Source: Candidatus Cloacimonadota bacterium | GTDB lineage: Bacteria; Cloacimonadota; Cloacimonadia; Cloacimonadales; WRIO01 | Length of the DNA stretch: 7,216 bases | NCBI GenBank assembly: GCA_023230175.1 | Contig: JALNXV010000180.1 | Coordinates: 1-7,216 of the forward strand | Reading direction: 5' to 3' | The notes under the pieces: model-generated | The model's input: only the letters and a program-made list of their open reading frames with translations | Databases searched by the model: none | Told to the model about the DNA's origin: nothing | Program-made: the position numbers and the translations under genes | Shown here: piece by piece, positions 1 through 7,125 of the stretch | Layout: each line of letters opens with the position of its first letter | How positions within the stretch are numbered: position 1 is the stretch's first letter

Positions 1-337
1 GAGCCATGCATTCTGCAACGATGCACTGGGCATTCTGCAAGACAGCAAGCCTTGCAAAAGGGATCATCTCGGTGATCCTAGCCGGCCGCTTGCGCACCAC
101 CGGCTCGATCCGGCCATCAGGAAACAGTACGCAGGCTTCTGATCCTGTGGTTCGCCCGACTGTTCGTATTCCCTGATCGTTAAGAGCTGCAATGAGCATG
201 CGCGCAGTGCTGGTCTTGCCACGTGTGCCGTTGACAAGGATCCTGATTGGAATCCTATCAAGGTTACGCCTGTGCATCTGACATTCAATGATGCCTAGGA
301 TAATCAGTACAGCAAGCAGAATGCATACAAGAATCAT
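1..337 (-). CDS. pgsB: PgsB/CapB-type poly-gamma-glutamate synthase ligase subunit, N-terminal part (runs off window)
   Basis: This is the first 112 codons of a Mur-ligase-like protein; the rest lies beyond position 1. Residues about 2-18 are a hydrophobic membrane segment. The ATP-binding P-loop VNGTRGKTS is at residues 35-43, followed by a GRTTGSEACVLFPDG segment (about 61-75), RKRPARITE (about 82-90) and AECMA at the visible end. This order is characteristic of PgsB/CapB, which in Bacillus works with the membrane partner PgsC to polymerise glutamate through gamma-amide bonds using ATP. Family members are about 400 residues, so roughly a quarter is visible. The ATG at 337 is preceded by AAGGG about 9 bases upstream, and the next upstream ATG (357) is out of frame and stops quickly. 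The gene follows the disrupted C69 gene by 64 bases, with a hairpin in the gap. A partner pgsC would be expected just outside the window. The family call is firm; the actual polymer made is inferred. Confidence 0.9.
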   Translation of the reverse strand, partial: MILVCILLAVLIILGIIECQMHRRNLDRIPIRILVNGTRGKTSTARMLIAALNDQGIRTVGRTTGSEACVLFPDGRIEPVVRKRPARITEMIPFARLAVLQNAQCIVAECMA

Positions 338-355
338 TTTCAAGCCCTTATTGAC

Positions 356-381
356 ATGATCCGCCCTCTCGGACGGATCAT
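356..381 (-). terminator. Hairpin between the broken dipeptidase gene and pgsB
   Basis: ATGATCCG (356-363) pairs with CGGATCAT (374-381). Two further C-G pairs are possible with one bulged A, leaving a CTCTC loop. The hairpin begins about 20 bases after the stop of the dipeptidase gene. No T-run follows on the minus strand; instead the pgsB ribosome-binding site follows. It could therefore be a weak or Rho-assisted terminator, an RNA processing or stability element, or a structure affecting pgsB translation. The pairing is seen directly; the role is not. Confidence 0.4.
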
Positions 382-401
382 GAATCGAATTGAAAGGAAA
401 A

Positions 402-2055
402 CTAGTTCTCCAACGGTTTCAGCGGTGTTGTCTTTACAAGGTTCTTCCACCAATCGGAAACCTTGGGTCCTCTCATGTCGACGTTGCCTAACATAAGCGT
501 GCTTTCAAGATTATTTCCGAGGTTGATCCACTGTTCATGCCAATCCTCAGCTGCATAATAAGCGAAATTTGTAAGATAGTCTCTAGCTTCCTCGTTCATT
601 CCGAGAACGCACATCGAAGCAGCCATTCTCTGGGCTCTTTCGGTCTGCTTGTAGACACTCTCCATCTTCGGGTCGCGGACGGCATCGATGTAAGGCTTGG
701 CTGCAATATAGTTGATTGTAGAAACCTGCTGTACATGTGAGCAAGTCCACCATGCGCTGTCGTTAGTATACGGCTCAAGTCTCTTTCCTTCGCCATAGAT
801 CTCAGGAATCTCAGTCGCAGAAGCGAACATAGGAGTGAGGTATGTGGAATCAGAAGCTCCAAGACCGAACCATACGAGGCATCTGGCTTCTTCTGGGAGC
901 CAGCCCTTGATGTTTGCAATCTGGACATAGGTACAGCGGAACATATTGATCGGTCTGTAGACGTTCCTGATTGAAAGAGGATTGCCGAACGGGCCGGACT
1001 CAAGTGTTCTTGAGCAATCGAACTCGGTTCCAGCATAGTAGTCGGAACACATATCGAAGACATCCTGGACGCTGATCTTGTGCTCAGGAACAACGAACAG
1101 AGGATATTCATCTGCATCGCCGTACGGATCAAGCTCAAGACTCGGGCACATAAGCTCAATGGCTCTCCATTCCCTGAGGGTGCAGCCGAAGGCTTCAGTA
1201 GTCCCATCCGAAAATGACTTGCGTACTCCATTCCCTGAGGGTGCAGCCGAAGGAAGCGCTCGGAGCGTAGACCTGACAAGGTCTGAACTCGCTCTTGCCA
1301 TCCCAGAGACCGTTTTCCTTTGCGAAGGAATAGAGGTTTGCACTCATGATGTACTCATACTTGGACTGATCGATGACATCGATTCTGGCACGGTTTGCGC
1401 CGACGAATGCCATGTTGTCAGGAACTCTGACAGCAATCCAAACCTTGGCGCCGTAGGCTTCCATCACCCATGTCTCGTTTCCGTCGCAGATCGGCATGAT
1501 CTCGCAGTATCCGTTCCAGCCGTACTCATCAATCAGGGCACCCATGTACTGGACAGCCTCACGAGCTGTACTGCAGTTCTCAAGGGCAAGATCCTGAATC
1601 ATGTAGCAGTCCATCAGACCTTCGTTGTCGTTGAACAGCGCTCTGAGTTTCTTGCCATATTCAGTGCTGGTATCAAAACCGCATGTGCTTTCTCCCATGG
1701 CAAGGCCCTTGTCATTGATGAAGGAATACATGCTGTGAAGATACTGGTTGGTATCCTTGTCATTGGCAACAGTGTCGAATACGATTCCAGATCCGTAGTT
1801 CTTCACTTCGGGAAACTGGGAATAATCCGAACCGGCTCTGCCGTTGACAACATAATCACGTTCTGTGCCCTCGGCCATCGATGGGATGAGCCAGAGCCTG
1901 AAATCGTCGCCGTTGGAATCGCAAGTGTGCGATGTAAGGGTGGAACCATCAGCTGATGCATCCTTTCCGACAGCGAACACTGTGCAGGCGGCCAATGTCT
2001 GGCCGGCGAGCAGAAGCACTATCGCGAAGATAGTCAGAAACTTTCTTGTTTTCAT
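402..2055 (-). pseudogene. C69-family (PepD-like) exported dipeptidase, frame broken by a 61-bp insertion
   Basis: The gene reads as two pieces. The first frame (2055 to the TGA at 1195) encodes 286 residues: a signal peptide (about 1-23), Cys24 starting the CTVFAVGKDASADGST motif of N-terminal-nucleophile C69 peptidases, then CDGNETWVMEAYG and VRVPDNMAFVGANRARI. It ends with ten foreign residues, STQVIFGWDY. The second frame carries the C-terminal half, from FGCTLREWRAIEL to KTTPLKPLEN (stop at 402). Both halves align in order with the intact paralogue immediately upstream. The cause is an exact 28-bp repeat flanking 33 bp; removing 61 bp leaves 1593 bases, a continuous 530-residue protein against 532 in the paralogue. 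As written, the protein lacks about half its fold and is probably inactive, although Cys24 is intact. The start is supported by AAAAGGAGA just upstream; an ATG at 2059 is in another frame. Assembly error or strain variation could also explain the break. Confidence 0.85.
1165..1253. repeat. 28-bp exact direct repeat flanking 33 bp (61-bp unit) inside the second C69 gene
   Basis: Copies lie at 1165-1192 and 1226-1253 and are identical over 28 bases; the flanking bases differ at both ends. On the coding strand each copy can encode FGCTLREW, once in each of the two frames. The 33 bases between them (1193-1225) contain the premature TGA. The paralogue has the same spacing across this site without the extra 61 bases (SPYPQAYSSRREW against APSASFGCTLREW), so this gene carries a net gain of one 61-bp unit. 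Since 61 is not a multiple of three, the gain shifts the frame. Confidence 0.93.
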
Positions 2056-2071
2056 TCATTGTCTCCTTTTC

Positions 2072-3670
2072 TTAGATCGCTGCGGTGGCAACTACGTTCT
2101 TCCACCAATCAGAAACCTTGACGCTTCCCATATCCTTCATGCCGAACATGTAGGTAGAAAGCAATTCGTTGCCGAGCTTATACCACTGGTCATGCCACTG
2201 AGAGGCATTCTGGTAAGAATAAGTCGTAAGCAGATCCACCGCTTCATCGGCCAGACCGTTCTTGATCATCAGGGCAGCCTGATTCTGAAGAACATTTACA
2301 GTATTGTACTGCTTCTCCATCTTCGGATCCCTCAAGCCGTGAATTGTCTTGATAGCATCCTGATAGTTGATTGTGGCAACCTGCTGAACATAGCTGCATA
2401 CCCACCAACCTGAGTTCGGATCGAAGTCGCTAAGTCTGGTTCCTTCGCTGAAGAACTTCGGCAGCCTGGTCTGGGAGCCCCAGAGCGGTACGAGGTATGT
2501 TGAATCCGGTGCGCCCCATCCGAACCAAACAAGGCACTTGGCTTCATCAGGCAGCCAGGATTTGACGTTTGCAATCTGGATGTATGTGCAACGGAAAAGG
2601 TTGATTGTTCTTTCGGCATTCCTGACATTAAGAGGATTTCCGAACGGACCGGCTTCAACAGTCTTGGTTACATCATAATCGGTTCCGCTGTAGTAATCGG
2701 AGCAAAGATCATAGATGTCCTGAACGCTGACCTTGTTCTGAGGAACGACGAACAGAGGATAGCTGCAGCAGCCTGTGTCCTCGGGATCGATGTCCAGAGT
2801 CGGATCGAGAAGAGTCATGGCTCTCCACTCTCTTCTTGAGCTGTACGCCTGAGGATACGGAGAGTAGACTTCGCATGGTCTGAACGGAACTCCGCTGGCT
2901 TCTGACCAGAGGCCGTTCTCGACAGCAAATGAAACAAGATTGTCTGAGCAAAGGTAGTTCTCGGTGTCGTTCATGTCAACATAGTTGATTCTTGCACGGT
3001 TTGCACCTACGAAAACGGCATTGTCGGGAACCCTGACAGCGGCCCAGAGGTCACGTCCGTAGATTTCCATCACCCATGCTTCGTCTCCGTCGCAGATGTT
3101 GAAGATCTCTACGGAAGTATTCCAGCCGTACTTCTTTAGTATGTCACCCATGTACAGGATTGCTTCGCGAGCCTTTGAGCAATTCTCAAGAGCAAAGTCC
3201 TGAAGGCTGTAGGCATCGATGATTCCATTGTTGTTCTCATAGATGGCCTTGTCCAGCTTCTTTCCCTGCTCTGTGGAGCTGCTGTACCAGAATGTGCTCT
3301 CACCAACGGCAAGTCCCTTGTCATTCATGAAAGAGTACATGCTGTGAAGATACTGGTTGGTATCCTTGCTCTGTGCCATCGTGTCCACAAGCATTCCAGC
3401 ACCGTAGTCCTTGACTTCCGGGTAGTTGGAATAATCTGCGTGAGCATGCGAATTCAGAACGATGTCTCTTTCAGCGTCCGCTCCGCCCTTCATTGAAGGG
3501 ATGATATAGACGGTGAAATCGTCTGAAGTGGAATCGCAGGTATGCGAAACCATCGTGGAGCCGTCGGCAGAAGCATCCTTTCCAACGGCGAAGATTGTGC
3601 ACTCAGCAGCCAGGTTCTGGCCGATGAGGCAGAGCACAATCAAAAGTGCCACTACTAATTTTCTTCTCAT
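2072..3670 (-). CDS. Exported C69-family dipeptidase (PepD-like, N-terminal cysteine nucleophile)
   Basis: This is an intact 532-residue protein. Residues 1-23 form a signal peptide (MRRK, then a hydrophobic run, then QNLAAE), placing Cys24 at or near the mature N-terminus in CTIFAVGKDASADGST. In the C69/U34 family this cysteine becomes the catalytic N-terminal nucleophile after processing, and members cleave dipeptides. Other conserved-looking blocks are GEST (123-126), CDGDEAWVMEIYG (193-205), VRVPDNAVFVGANRARI (212-228), CLVWFGWGAPDSTYLVPL in the C-terminal half, and VSDWWKN near the end. Many lactobacillar relatives are cytosolic and begin directly with Met-Cys, so export here points to action on periplasmic or extracellular peptides. 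The ATG follows TAGGAGGA at good spacing. The gene lies 28 bases after the M14-like gene and 16 bases before its broken paralogue, consistent with tandem duplication and cotranscription. The exact substrate is unknown; a gamma-glutamyl or D-amino-acid peptide is possible given pgsB nearby. Confidence 0.88.
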   Translation of the reverse strand: MRRKLVVALLIVLCLIGQNLAAECTIFAVGKDASADGSTMVSHTCDSTSDDFTVYIIPSMKGGADAERDIVLNSHAHADYSNYPEVKDYGAGMLVDTMAQSKDTNQYLHSMYSFMNDKGLAVGESTFWYSSSTEQGKKLDKAIYENNNGIIDAYSLQDFALENCSKAREAILYMGDILKKYGWNTSVEIFNICDGDEAWVMEIYGRDLWAAVRVPDNAVFVGANRARINYVDMNDTENYLCSDNLVSFAVENGLWSEASGVPFRPCEVYSPYPQAYSSRREWRAMTLLDPTLDIDPEDTGCCSYPLFVVPQNKVSVQDIYDLCSDYYSGTDYDVTKTVEAGPFGNPLNVRNAERTINLFRCTYIQIANVKSWLPDEAKCLVWFGWGAPDSTYLVPLWGSQTRLPKFFSEGTRLSDFDPNSGWWVCSYVQQVATINYQDAIKTIHGLRDPKMEKQYNTVNVLQNQAALMIKNGLADEAVDLLTTYSYQNASQWHDQWYKLGNELLSTYMFGMKDMGSVKVSDWWKNVVATAAI

Positions 3671-3698
3671 TTTTTCCTCCTAAGAAAAACTGAATCTA

Positions 3699-4916
3699 TC
3701 AAACTTTATCAACCGGTTCGTGATAAACATACTGAACTCTATCCTTGTTCTCCGGAGCTTCGGGATCATGAAGATAATACCCGACTCCGTTTGCTTCGAG
3801 ATCAGAATAGGAAGGCCATGTCATCTCGATTCCGAGATCAGGGTCGAACTGGTTCGCCCAGAACAGGATTTCAAGCGCACCTGAAAGGTGACGTCCCGCC
3901 CTGTACCACATCGGAGTTCCGAAGTCCTCTTCATACGGGAAGTAAGTAAGACCAGCATCGGTAGCCTTCTGCAGGAACTCGTCCTTGCCTTCTGTCATCA
4001 GAGATTCGGTTCTCGGACCGGTGATCTTGTCAATGAACACTTCAGGAGTCTCCATAAGGAACGGCATCGCATCAGTGTAGTCAGCCCATTCTCTGTGAGA
4101 CAATCCATGAAGGCCCTTAGGGGAAGCTTCGCACTTCATCAGGAACTGTGTCGCCGAGAGGTTCATTCCAGCCATCATTGCGATGTCAAGCGACTTCTCA
4201 GGTGCAACATAAGTTGAGGTAACAGGATACAGAATCTCGGCTTCATGGCAATCAATGGCAATGTCGACATTCTCCTGTCTGATAACCTCTACTATAGCAA
4301 GTGCGGCCCTTTCAGTCTGGGTACCGTTTGCTCTGCCAGGATAAGTCCTGTTGAGGTTTCGGATGTCCTGATAGGCAAGCTGCTGACCTGAAGGATAGTT
4401 CACGTATGTGAATGGATCAGGCCATTGATCAAGCGGGTTTGTATATCTATCGCCGATCTTGTACTGCTTGGTTCCCCATTCAGTCTCGATGTGATAGAAC
4501 ATCGGATAGGCGTCTCCGCACATTCCCTCGGTCCAAGCACTCATGCTTGCAACTGGGATGACGATGAGTCTTCCCTTTGTGACCTTTGCATTCTCTAGCA
4601 CAACATATGCCGATAGAATCGAAGCCGGTTCATAAGGGTGCGGCCCTGCTTCATACAGGACGGTTCCGCCAGGAACTCCGGAATCGAAGATATACACCGG
4701 TCCGTCATTCCATGTGCCTTTCAAGGAAGGAACATAATCAGAAAGCCATTTGACTTCGGTCAAATCCTCAGAGGCAACAAATGTCTCCTTGTAATGCCTC
4801 AGTTCCCAGAAATCCTTTCCGGCGATGGCTGCAAGCACAAGGCAGATTGCCAGAATCACAATTTTGATGATCAAAGACTTCTTAGGAGAGGTCTTCTTTT
4901 GAGTTTTATCAGTCAT
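3699..4916 (-). CDS. Membrane-anchored M14/aspartoacylase-type zinc hydrolase
   Basis: This 405-residue protein has a basic N-terminus (KTQKKTSPKK), a single hydrophobic segment at about 15-32, and then a large domain, which suggests an anchor or uncleaved signal with the enzyme outside the cytoplasm. The domain keeps the M14/AstE-AspA pattern: GPHPYEP supplies zinc ligands His93 and Glu96, NLNRTYPG (187-194) matches the substrate-binding Asn-Arg block, and DCHEA (222-226) supplies the third ligand His224. A catalytic glutamate is expected near the C-terminus, but I cannot assign it. M14 carboxypeptidases and succinylglutamate desuccinylase/aspartoacylase relatives hydrolyse C-terminal peptide or N-acyl amide bonds. 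Neighbouring pgsB and C69 genes make a glutamyl peptide or amide polymer a reasonable but unproven substrate. The start follows GGAGGGGAG closely, 9 bases after the small membrane gene. The superfamily call is strong and the specificity is open. Confidence 0.8.
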   Translation of the reverse strand: MTDKTQKKTSPKKSLIIKIVILAICLVLAAIAGKDFWELRHYKETFVASEDLTEVKWLSDYVPSLKGTWNDGPVYIFDSGVPGGTVLYEAGPHPYEPASILSAYVVLENAKVTKGRLIVIPVASMSAWTEGMCGDAYPMFYHIETEWGTKQYKIGDRYTNPLDQWPDPFTYVNYPSGQQLAYQDIRNLNRTYPGRANGTQTERAALAIVEVIRQENVDIAIDCHEAEILYPVTSTYVAPEKSLDIAMMAGMNLSATQFLMKCEASPKGLHGLSHREWADYTDAMPFLMETPEVFIDKITGPRTESLMTEGKDEFLQKATDAGLTYFPYEEDFGTPMWYRAGRHLSGALEILFWANQFDPDLGIEMTWPSYSDLEANGVGYYLHDPEAPENKDRVQYVYHEPVDKV

Positions 4917-4925
4917 TCTCCCCTC

Positions 4926-5099
4926 CTACTTTATGTATAGAATCCTGAGCAGGAACGGAATGCAGCAATAAGCATACATTATGTCGAACACGATTCCATT
5001 GTTCTTCTTCCTCTTGAACAGATGCTTGAGGAAGCAGAGCAGCACAAGTCCTGCCATTACGAAATACAGAATGTGGATGAGTTTTTCAAAAAACAGCAT
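4926..5099 (-). CDS. 57-residue two-helix membrane protein, function unknown
   Basis: The predicted protein has two hydrophobic stretches (about residues 5-25 and 37-55) separated by a very basic loop, KHLFKRKKNNG, which would place the loop in the cytoplasm. I recognise no family. The ATG at 5099 is chosen because GGAGGAAG lies 5-6 bases upstream, overlapping the permease stop codon; an in-frame ATG at 5144 lies inside the permease gene and lacks this support. The permease ends 10 bases before this start, and the M14-like gene begins 9 bases after its stop, so it is translated within the operon. Its position beside a DctM-like permease invites comparison with TRAP small subunits, but those usually have four helices and about 160 residues, so it would be a reduced or unrelated accessory protein. 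Confidence 0.75.
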   Translation of the reverse strand: MLFFEKLIHILYFVMAGLVLLCFLKHLFKRKKNNGIVFDIMYAYCCIPFLLRILYIK

Positions 5100-5109
5100 A
5101 TTCTTCCTC

Positions 5110-6417
5110 CTAATAAAGCCATATGAAGGCATTCGGCCATACAATCATCGCAACCGAAATCAATCCGATGACCAGACACGGGATCAATGCCGTCTTCAGG
5201 AACGACATATACGACTGCTTGTATCCAGTCTCTTCGATTGCAAGACGTCCGACAATTCTGGACGGCGGCAGGCAATCGCCAATCGGGAAGATCAGAGAAA
5301 GAGCAGCGCAGATGACGGTGACATCCATTCCAAGTGTATTGAACATGAACAGCAGAGGGGCACCGATCACAACCGAGCAGCCGTAGTTGAAGCATCCCTG
5401 GCAGATAGGTCCGATGACAAGCACAAGGCAGTAGATGAGAATCAGCGGCAGTGACACGAATGTGCTTCCAATCAGTCCGCGGACTCCTGTAGCGGCCATT
5501 GCACTCTGAAGAACTCCGATTGAGAGAACGTTGGCAACAAGCGGGAACACCTGCTCCATCGTGTCTTCGATTACTCCAAGATATTGCTTGAAGGTAGTCT
5601 TCTTCGGGTTGCACAGCATTGCCACGACTGCAGCGATGATGAACATCAGAGGAAGCCCAAGAATCGGCAGATTCCATGGAACTGCAATTGCAAGAACGAA
5701 CAGAAGCGCAATGGTAAGCATCGGCAGTATCATTCTCCACCAATTCATCCCTTCAGTAGCTTCAGGAAGCTCGTTCATGATCTGCTGCTTGTCACCCTTC
5801 TTCGCACCCCAGCCGATGAACACGATAGCCACCGCGCAGGCAACGAGAATAGGTATTAGCAGCAGCCAGGTGAATCCAACGTAAGGCATGTTCGCCTGGG
5901 CTGTCATCAGCATGGTCCAGAGGTTGATCGGAGGAGCAGCTGCAGACATGATAGCAAAGAAGAAGATGAATACAGTTCTCTTCCTCGGCGAAATCCCGAG
6001 GTACTTGAGAACGATGTTGGCAAGAGCTCCCATTACGAAGATGGAAACGCTTCCAGCTCCGGTGATTGCACCAGGAATGAGCATCAGAAGTCCAAGAATG
6101 GACATCAGGACCCACTTGTTTGAAACATTGGAAACCAGAGCCCTGGTCATCGTCGATACAGCGCCGCTGTACGAATAGATATTGACGAAGATCGAAGCGG
6201 CTATGAACAGCAGCGCCAGATCAAGGTTCACGAAGAGACCTTCTACAAGGTATCTTATCGGGTTGCCAAGCTCCGGGACCCCAATCACTCCGGCAATGGC
6301 AAGCACTACTGCCGCCACGACCATTGAAATGTCAGGAGATTTGAGCTTGATGCTGCTGATTACGAATGCAGCAATCATCACGACCAGGAAAATCGAGGTC
6401 ATCAAAGTTGTAGACAT
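5110..6417 (-). CDS. DctM-like / ion-transporter superfamily large permease (possible organic acid carrier)
   Basis: This 435-residue protein is hydrophobic almost throughout, with roughly ten to twelve membrane segments (first at about 4-24 and 29-47). It has the two-repeat layout of TRAP large subunits and related carriers. A glycine-rich re-entrant-type motif, PGAITGAGSVSIFVMGAL, is at 115-132, followed by SAAAPPINLW (158-167). The second half has a counterpart, FPIGDCLPPSRIVGR, at about 377-391. A hydrophilic loop at about 203-226 separates the halves. Length matches DctM proteins (about 425 residues). DctM-type permeases import carboxylates using ion gradients. No recognisable DctP binding protein or full-size DctQ is adjacent, so it may be a stand-alone carrier of the superfamily. 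The ATG at 6417 has a modest AAAGGA site 29 bases after the DUF6305-like gene ends. Direction of transport and substrate are not visible. Confidence 0.72.
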   Translation of the reverse strand: MSTTLMTSIFLVVMIAAFVISSIKLKSPDISMVVAAVVLAIAGVIGVPELGNPIRYLVEGLFVNLDLALLFIAASIFVNIYSYSGAVSTMTRALVSNVSNKWVLMSILGLLMLIPGAITGAGSVSIFVMGALANIVLKYLGISPRKRTVFIFFFAIMSAAAPPINLWTMLMTAQANMPYVGFTWLLLIPILVACAVAIVFIGWGAKKGDKQQIMNELPEATEGMNWWRMILPMLTIALLFVLAIAVPWNLPILGLPLMFIIAAVVAMLCNPKKTTFKQYLGVIEDTMEQVFPLVANVLSIGVLQSAMAATGVRGLIGSTFVSLPLILIYCLVLVIGPICQGCFNYGCSVVIGAPLLFMFNTLGMDVTVICAALSLIFPIGDCLPPSRIVGRLAIEETGYKQSYMSFLKTALIPCLVIGLISVAMIVWPNAFIWLY

Positions 6418-6446
6418 AAAAATACAAATCCTTTTTCAGTTAATAG

Positions 6447-7058
6447 TTACTTTACGAAAATCTTCTTGCAGAGATCTCTAAGCTCCAAAGCGGATCCTAC
6501 TGTTGTAAGAGGGATTCCATACTGCTTGGAAAGCTTGGTGAAACGTCCGTCGGAATTGGATGCTTCTACACAGATCATCCAGTCGCTGGCCGGGCATACA
6601 AGGTCGATGATTCTTTCATTTGCATTGGTAGGAATCTTCGGAGCTCTCTTGTCCTGCTCGATATGAACGGCGACGATCGGAATATTCTTTTCCTTGGCCA
6701 ATGCTATGACCTTCTTCAGGTTTGCAAGCTCGTCCTCAATAGTGATTCCGGAAGCTCCAAGCCCTTTGTCGGTGGAACCGATGACAGCGAAGATTGCATT
6801 GTACTTGCCGCTCTCAATCTCCTTGAGCCTTGGCTCCGGTTCATCTTCAAGATAGAAATCTGTACCAAGCACGAAAGCTTTGGAAAGATTGATCAGAAGC
6901 CTCAGCGACTTCGATCCAGGACCCTGGCCTGCAGATGTAAGCAGGAATGGACAGTTATAAGTCTTGATCGGATCGCCTGAAACAACAGCAAACAGCTGGG
7001 ATGGAACCGCAGCGGCAATCAGGACAGCAATCAACACGACAAGAACACTCTTACGCAT
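6447..7058 (-). CDS. Exported DUF6305-like protein, function unknown
   Basis: The likely product is 203 residues: MRKSVLVVLIAVLIAAAVPS forms a signal peptide with a probable cut near QLFA (about 21-24), so the protein is secreted or periplasmic. The mature part has NCPFLLTSAGQGPGS (about 35-49), YNAIFAVIGSTDKGLGASGI (86-105), an alpha helix around 107-123, and NIPIVAVHIE (125-134), an alternating strand-helix pattern like a Rossmann-type fold. It resembles DUF6305 proteins from memory of the family; their function is unknown to me. The start at 7058 is chosen because AAGGAGAGAG lies about 10 bases upstream and the signal peptide begins there. The frame is open further upstream to the window edge, but that stretch holds hairpins and would bury the signal peptide. 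As the first gene before a permease it could be an unusual binding protein, which is inference. Confidence 0.75.
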   Translation of the reverse strand: MRKSVLVVLIAVLIAAAVPSQLFAVVSGDPIKTYNCPFLLTSAGQGPGSKSLRLLINLSKAFVLGTDFYLEDEPEPRLKEIESGKYNAIFAVIGSTDKGLGASGITIEDELANLKKVIALAKEKNIPIVAVHIEQDKRAPKIPTNANERIIDLVCPASDWMICVEASNSDGRFTKLSKQYGIPLTTVGSALELRDLCKKIFVK

Positions 7059-7101
7059 TTTCTTTACTCTCTCCTTAAATAATACTTTCCCAGTCAGTGG
7101 G

Positions 7102-7110
7102 ACTATATAA
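7102..7110 (-). promoter_or_regulatory. Possible -10 element ahead of the operon
   Basis: The minus strand reads TTATATAGT, containing TATATA and TATAGT, about 45 bases before the first start codon and downstream of two hairpins. No good -35 match lies at the usual spacing (only a T-rich TTTTTG), so this is a weak call. Just downstream, TCCCA (7088-7092) and TGGGA (7098-7102) form a short inverted repeat that could be an operator or chance. Confidence 0.22.
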
Positions 7111-7125
7111 ACGGTGCTTTTCTCC

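Noticed and set aside
1165..1253. CRISPR-like pattern: 28-bp repeat with a 33-bp spacer
   Set aside because: Only two copies exist, both inside a coding region and readable as part of the dipeptidase, and no cas genes are visible. The repeat and spacer lengths match by coincidence.
1195..1343. Programmed ribosomal frameshift joining the two dipeptidase frames
   Set aside because: There is no slippery heptamer or stimulatory structure I can point to, and the 61-bp net gain relative to the paralogue explains the frame change fully.
402..1343. Independent 313-residue protein starting at 1343
   Set aside because: Its first 50 or so residues are out-of-frame reading of the N-terminal half of the dipeptidase. 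Only the part downstream of the repeat is real coding sequence.
1078..1956. Long open frame on the plus strand
   Set aside because: It lies antisense to the conserved C69 coding sequence, has no recognisable product, and is explained by the codon bias of the real gene.
2515..2526. Shared word CCCATCCGAA between the 33-bp insert segment and the intact paralogue
   Set aside because: A ten-base match with little flanking similarity is most likely chance and does not identify the source of the insert.
5100..5144. Upstream ATG at 5144 as start of the small membrane protein
   Set aside because: It overlaps the permease C-terminus, whereas the ATG at 5099 has a near-perfect GGAGGAAG site.
5057..6115. 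Other minus-strand open frames inside the permease region
   Set aside because: They are rich in Cys, Arg, Ser and His and low in hydrophobic order, typical of out-of-frame reading; the permease frame has clear membrane segments.
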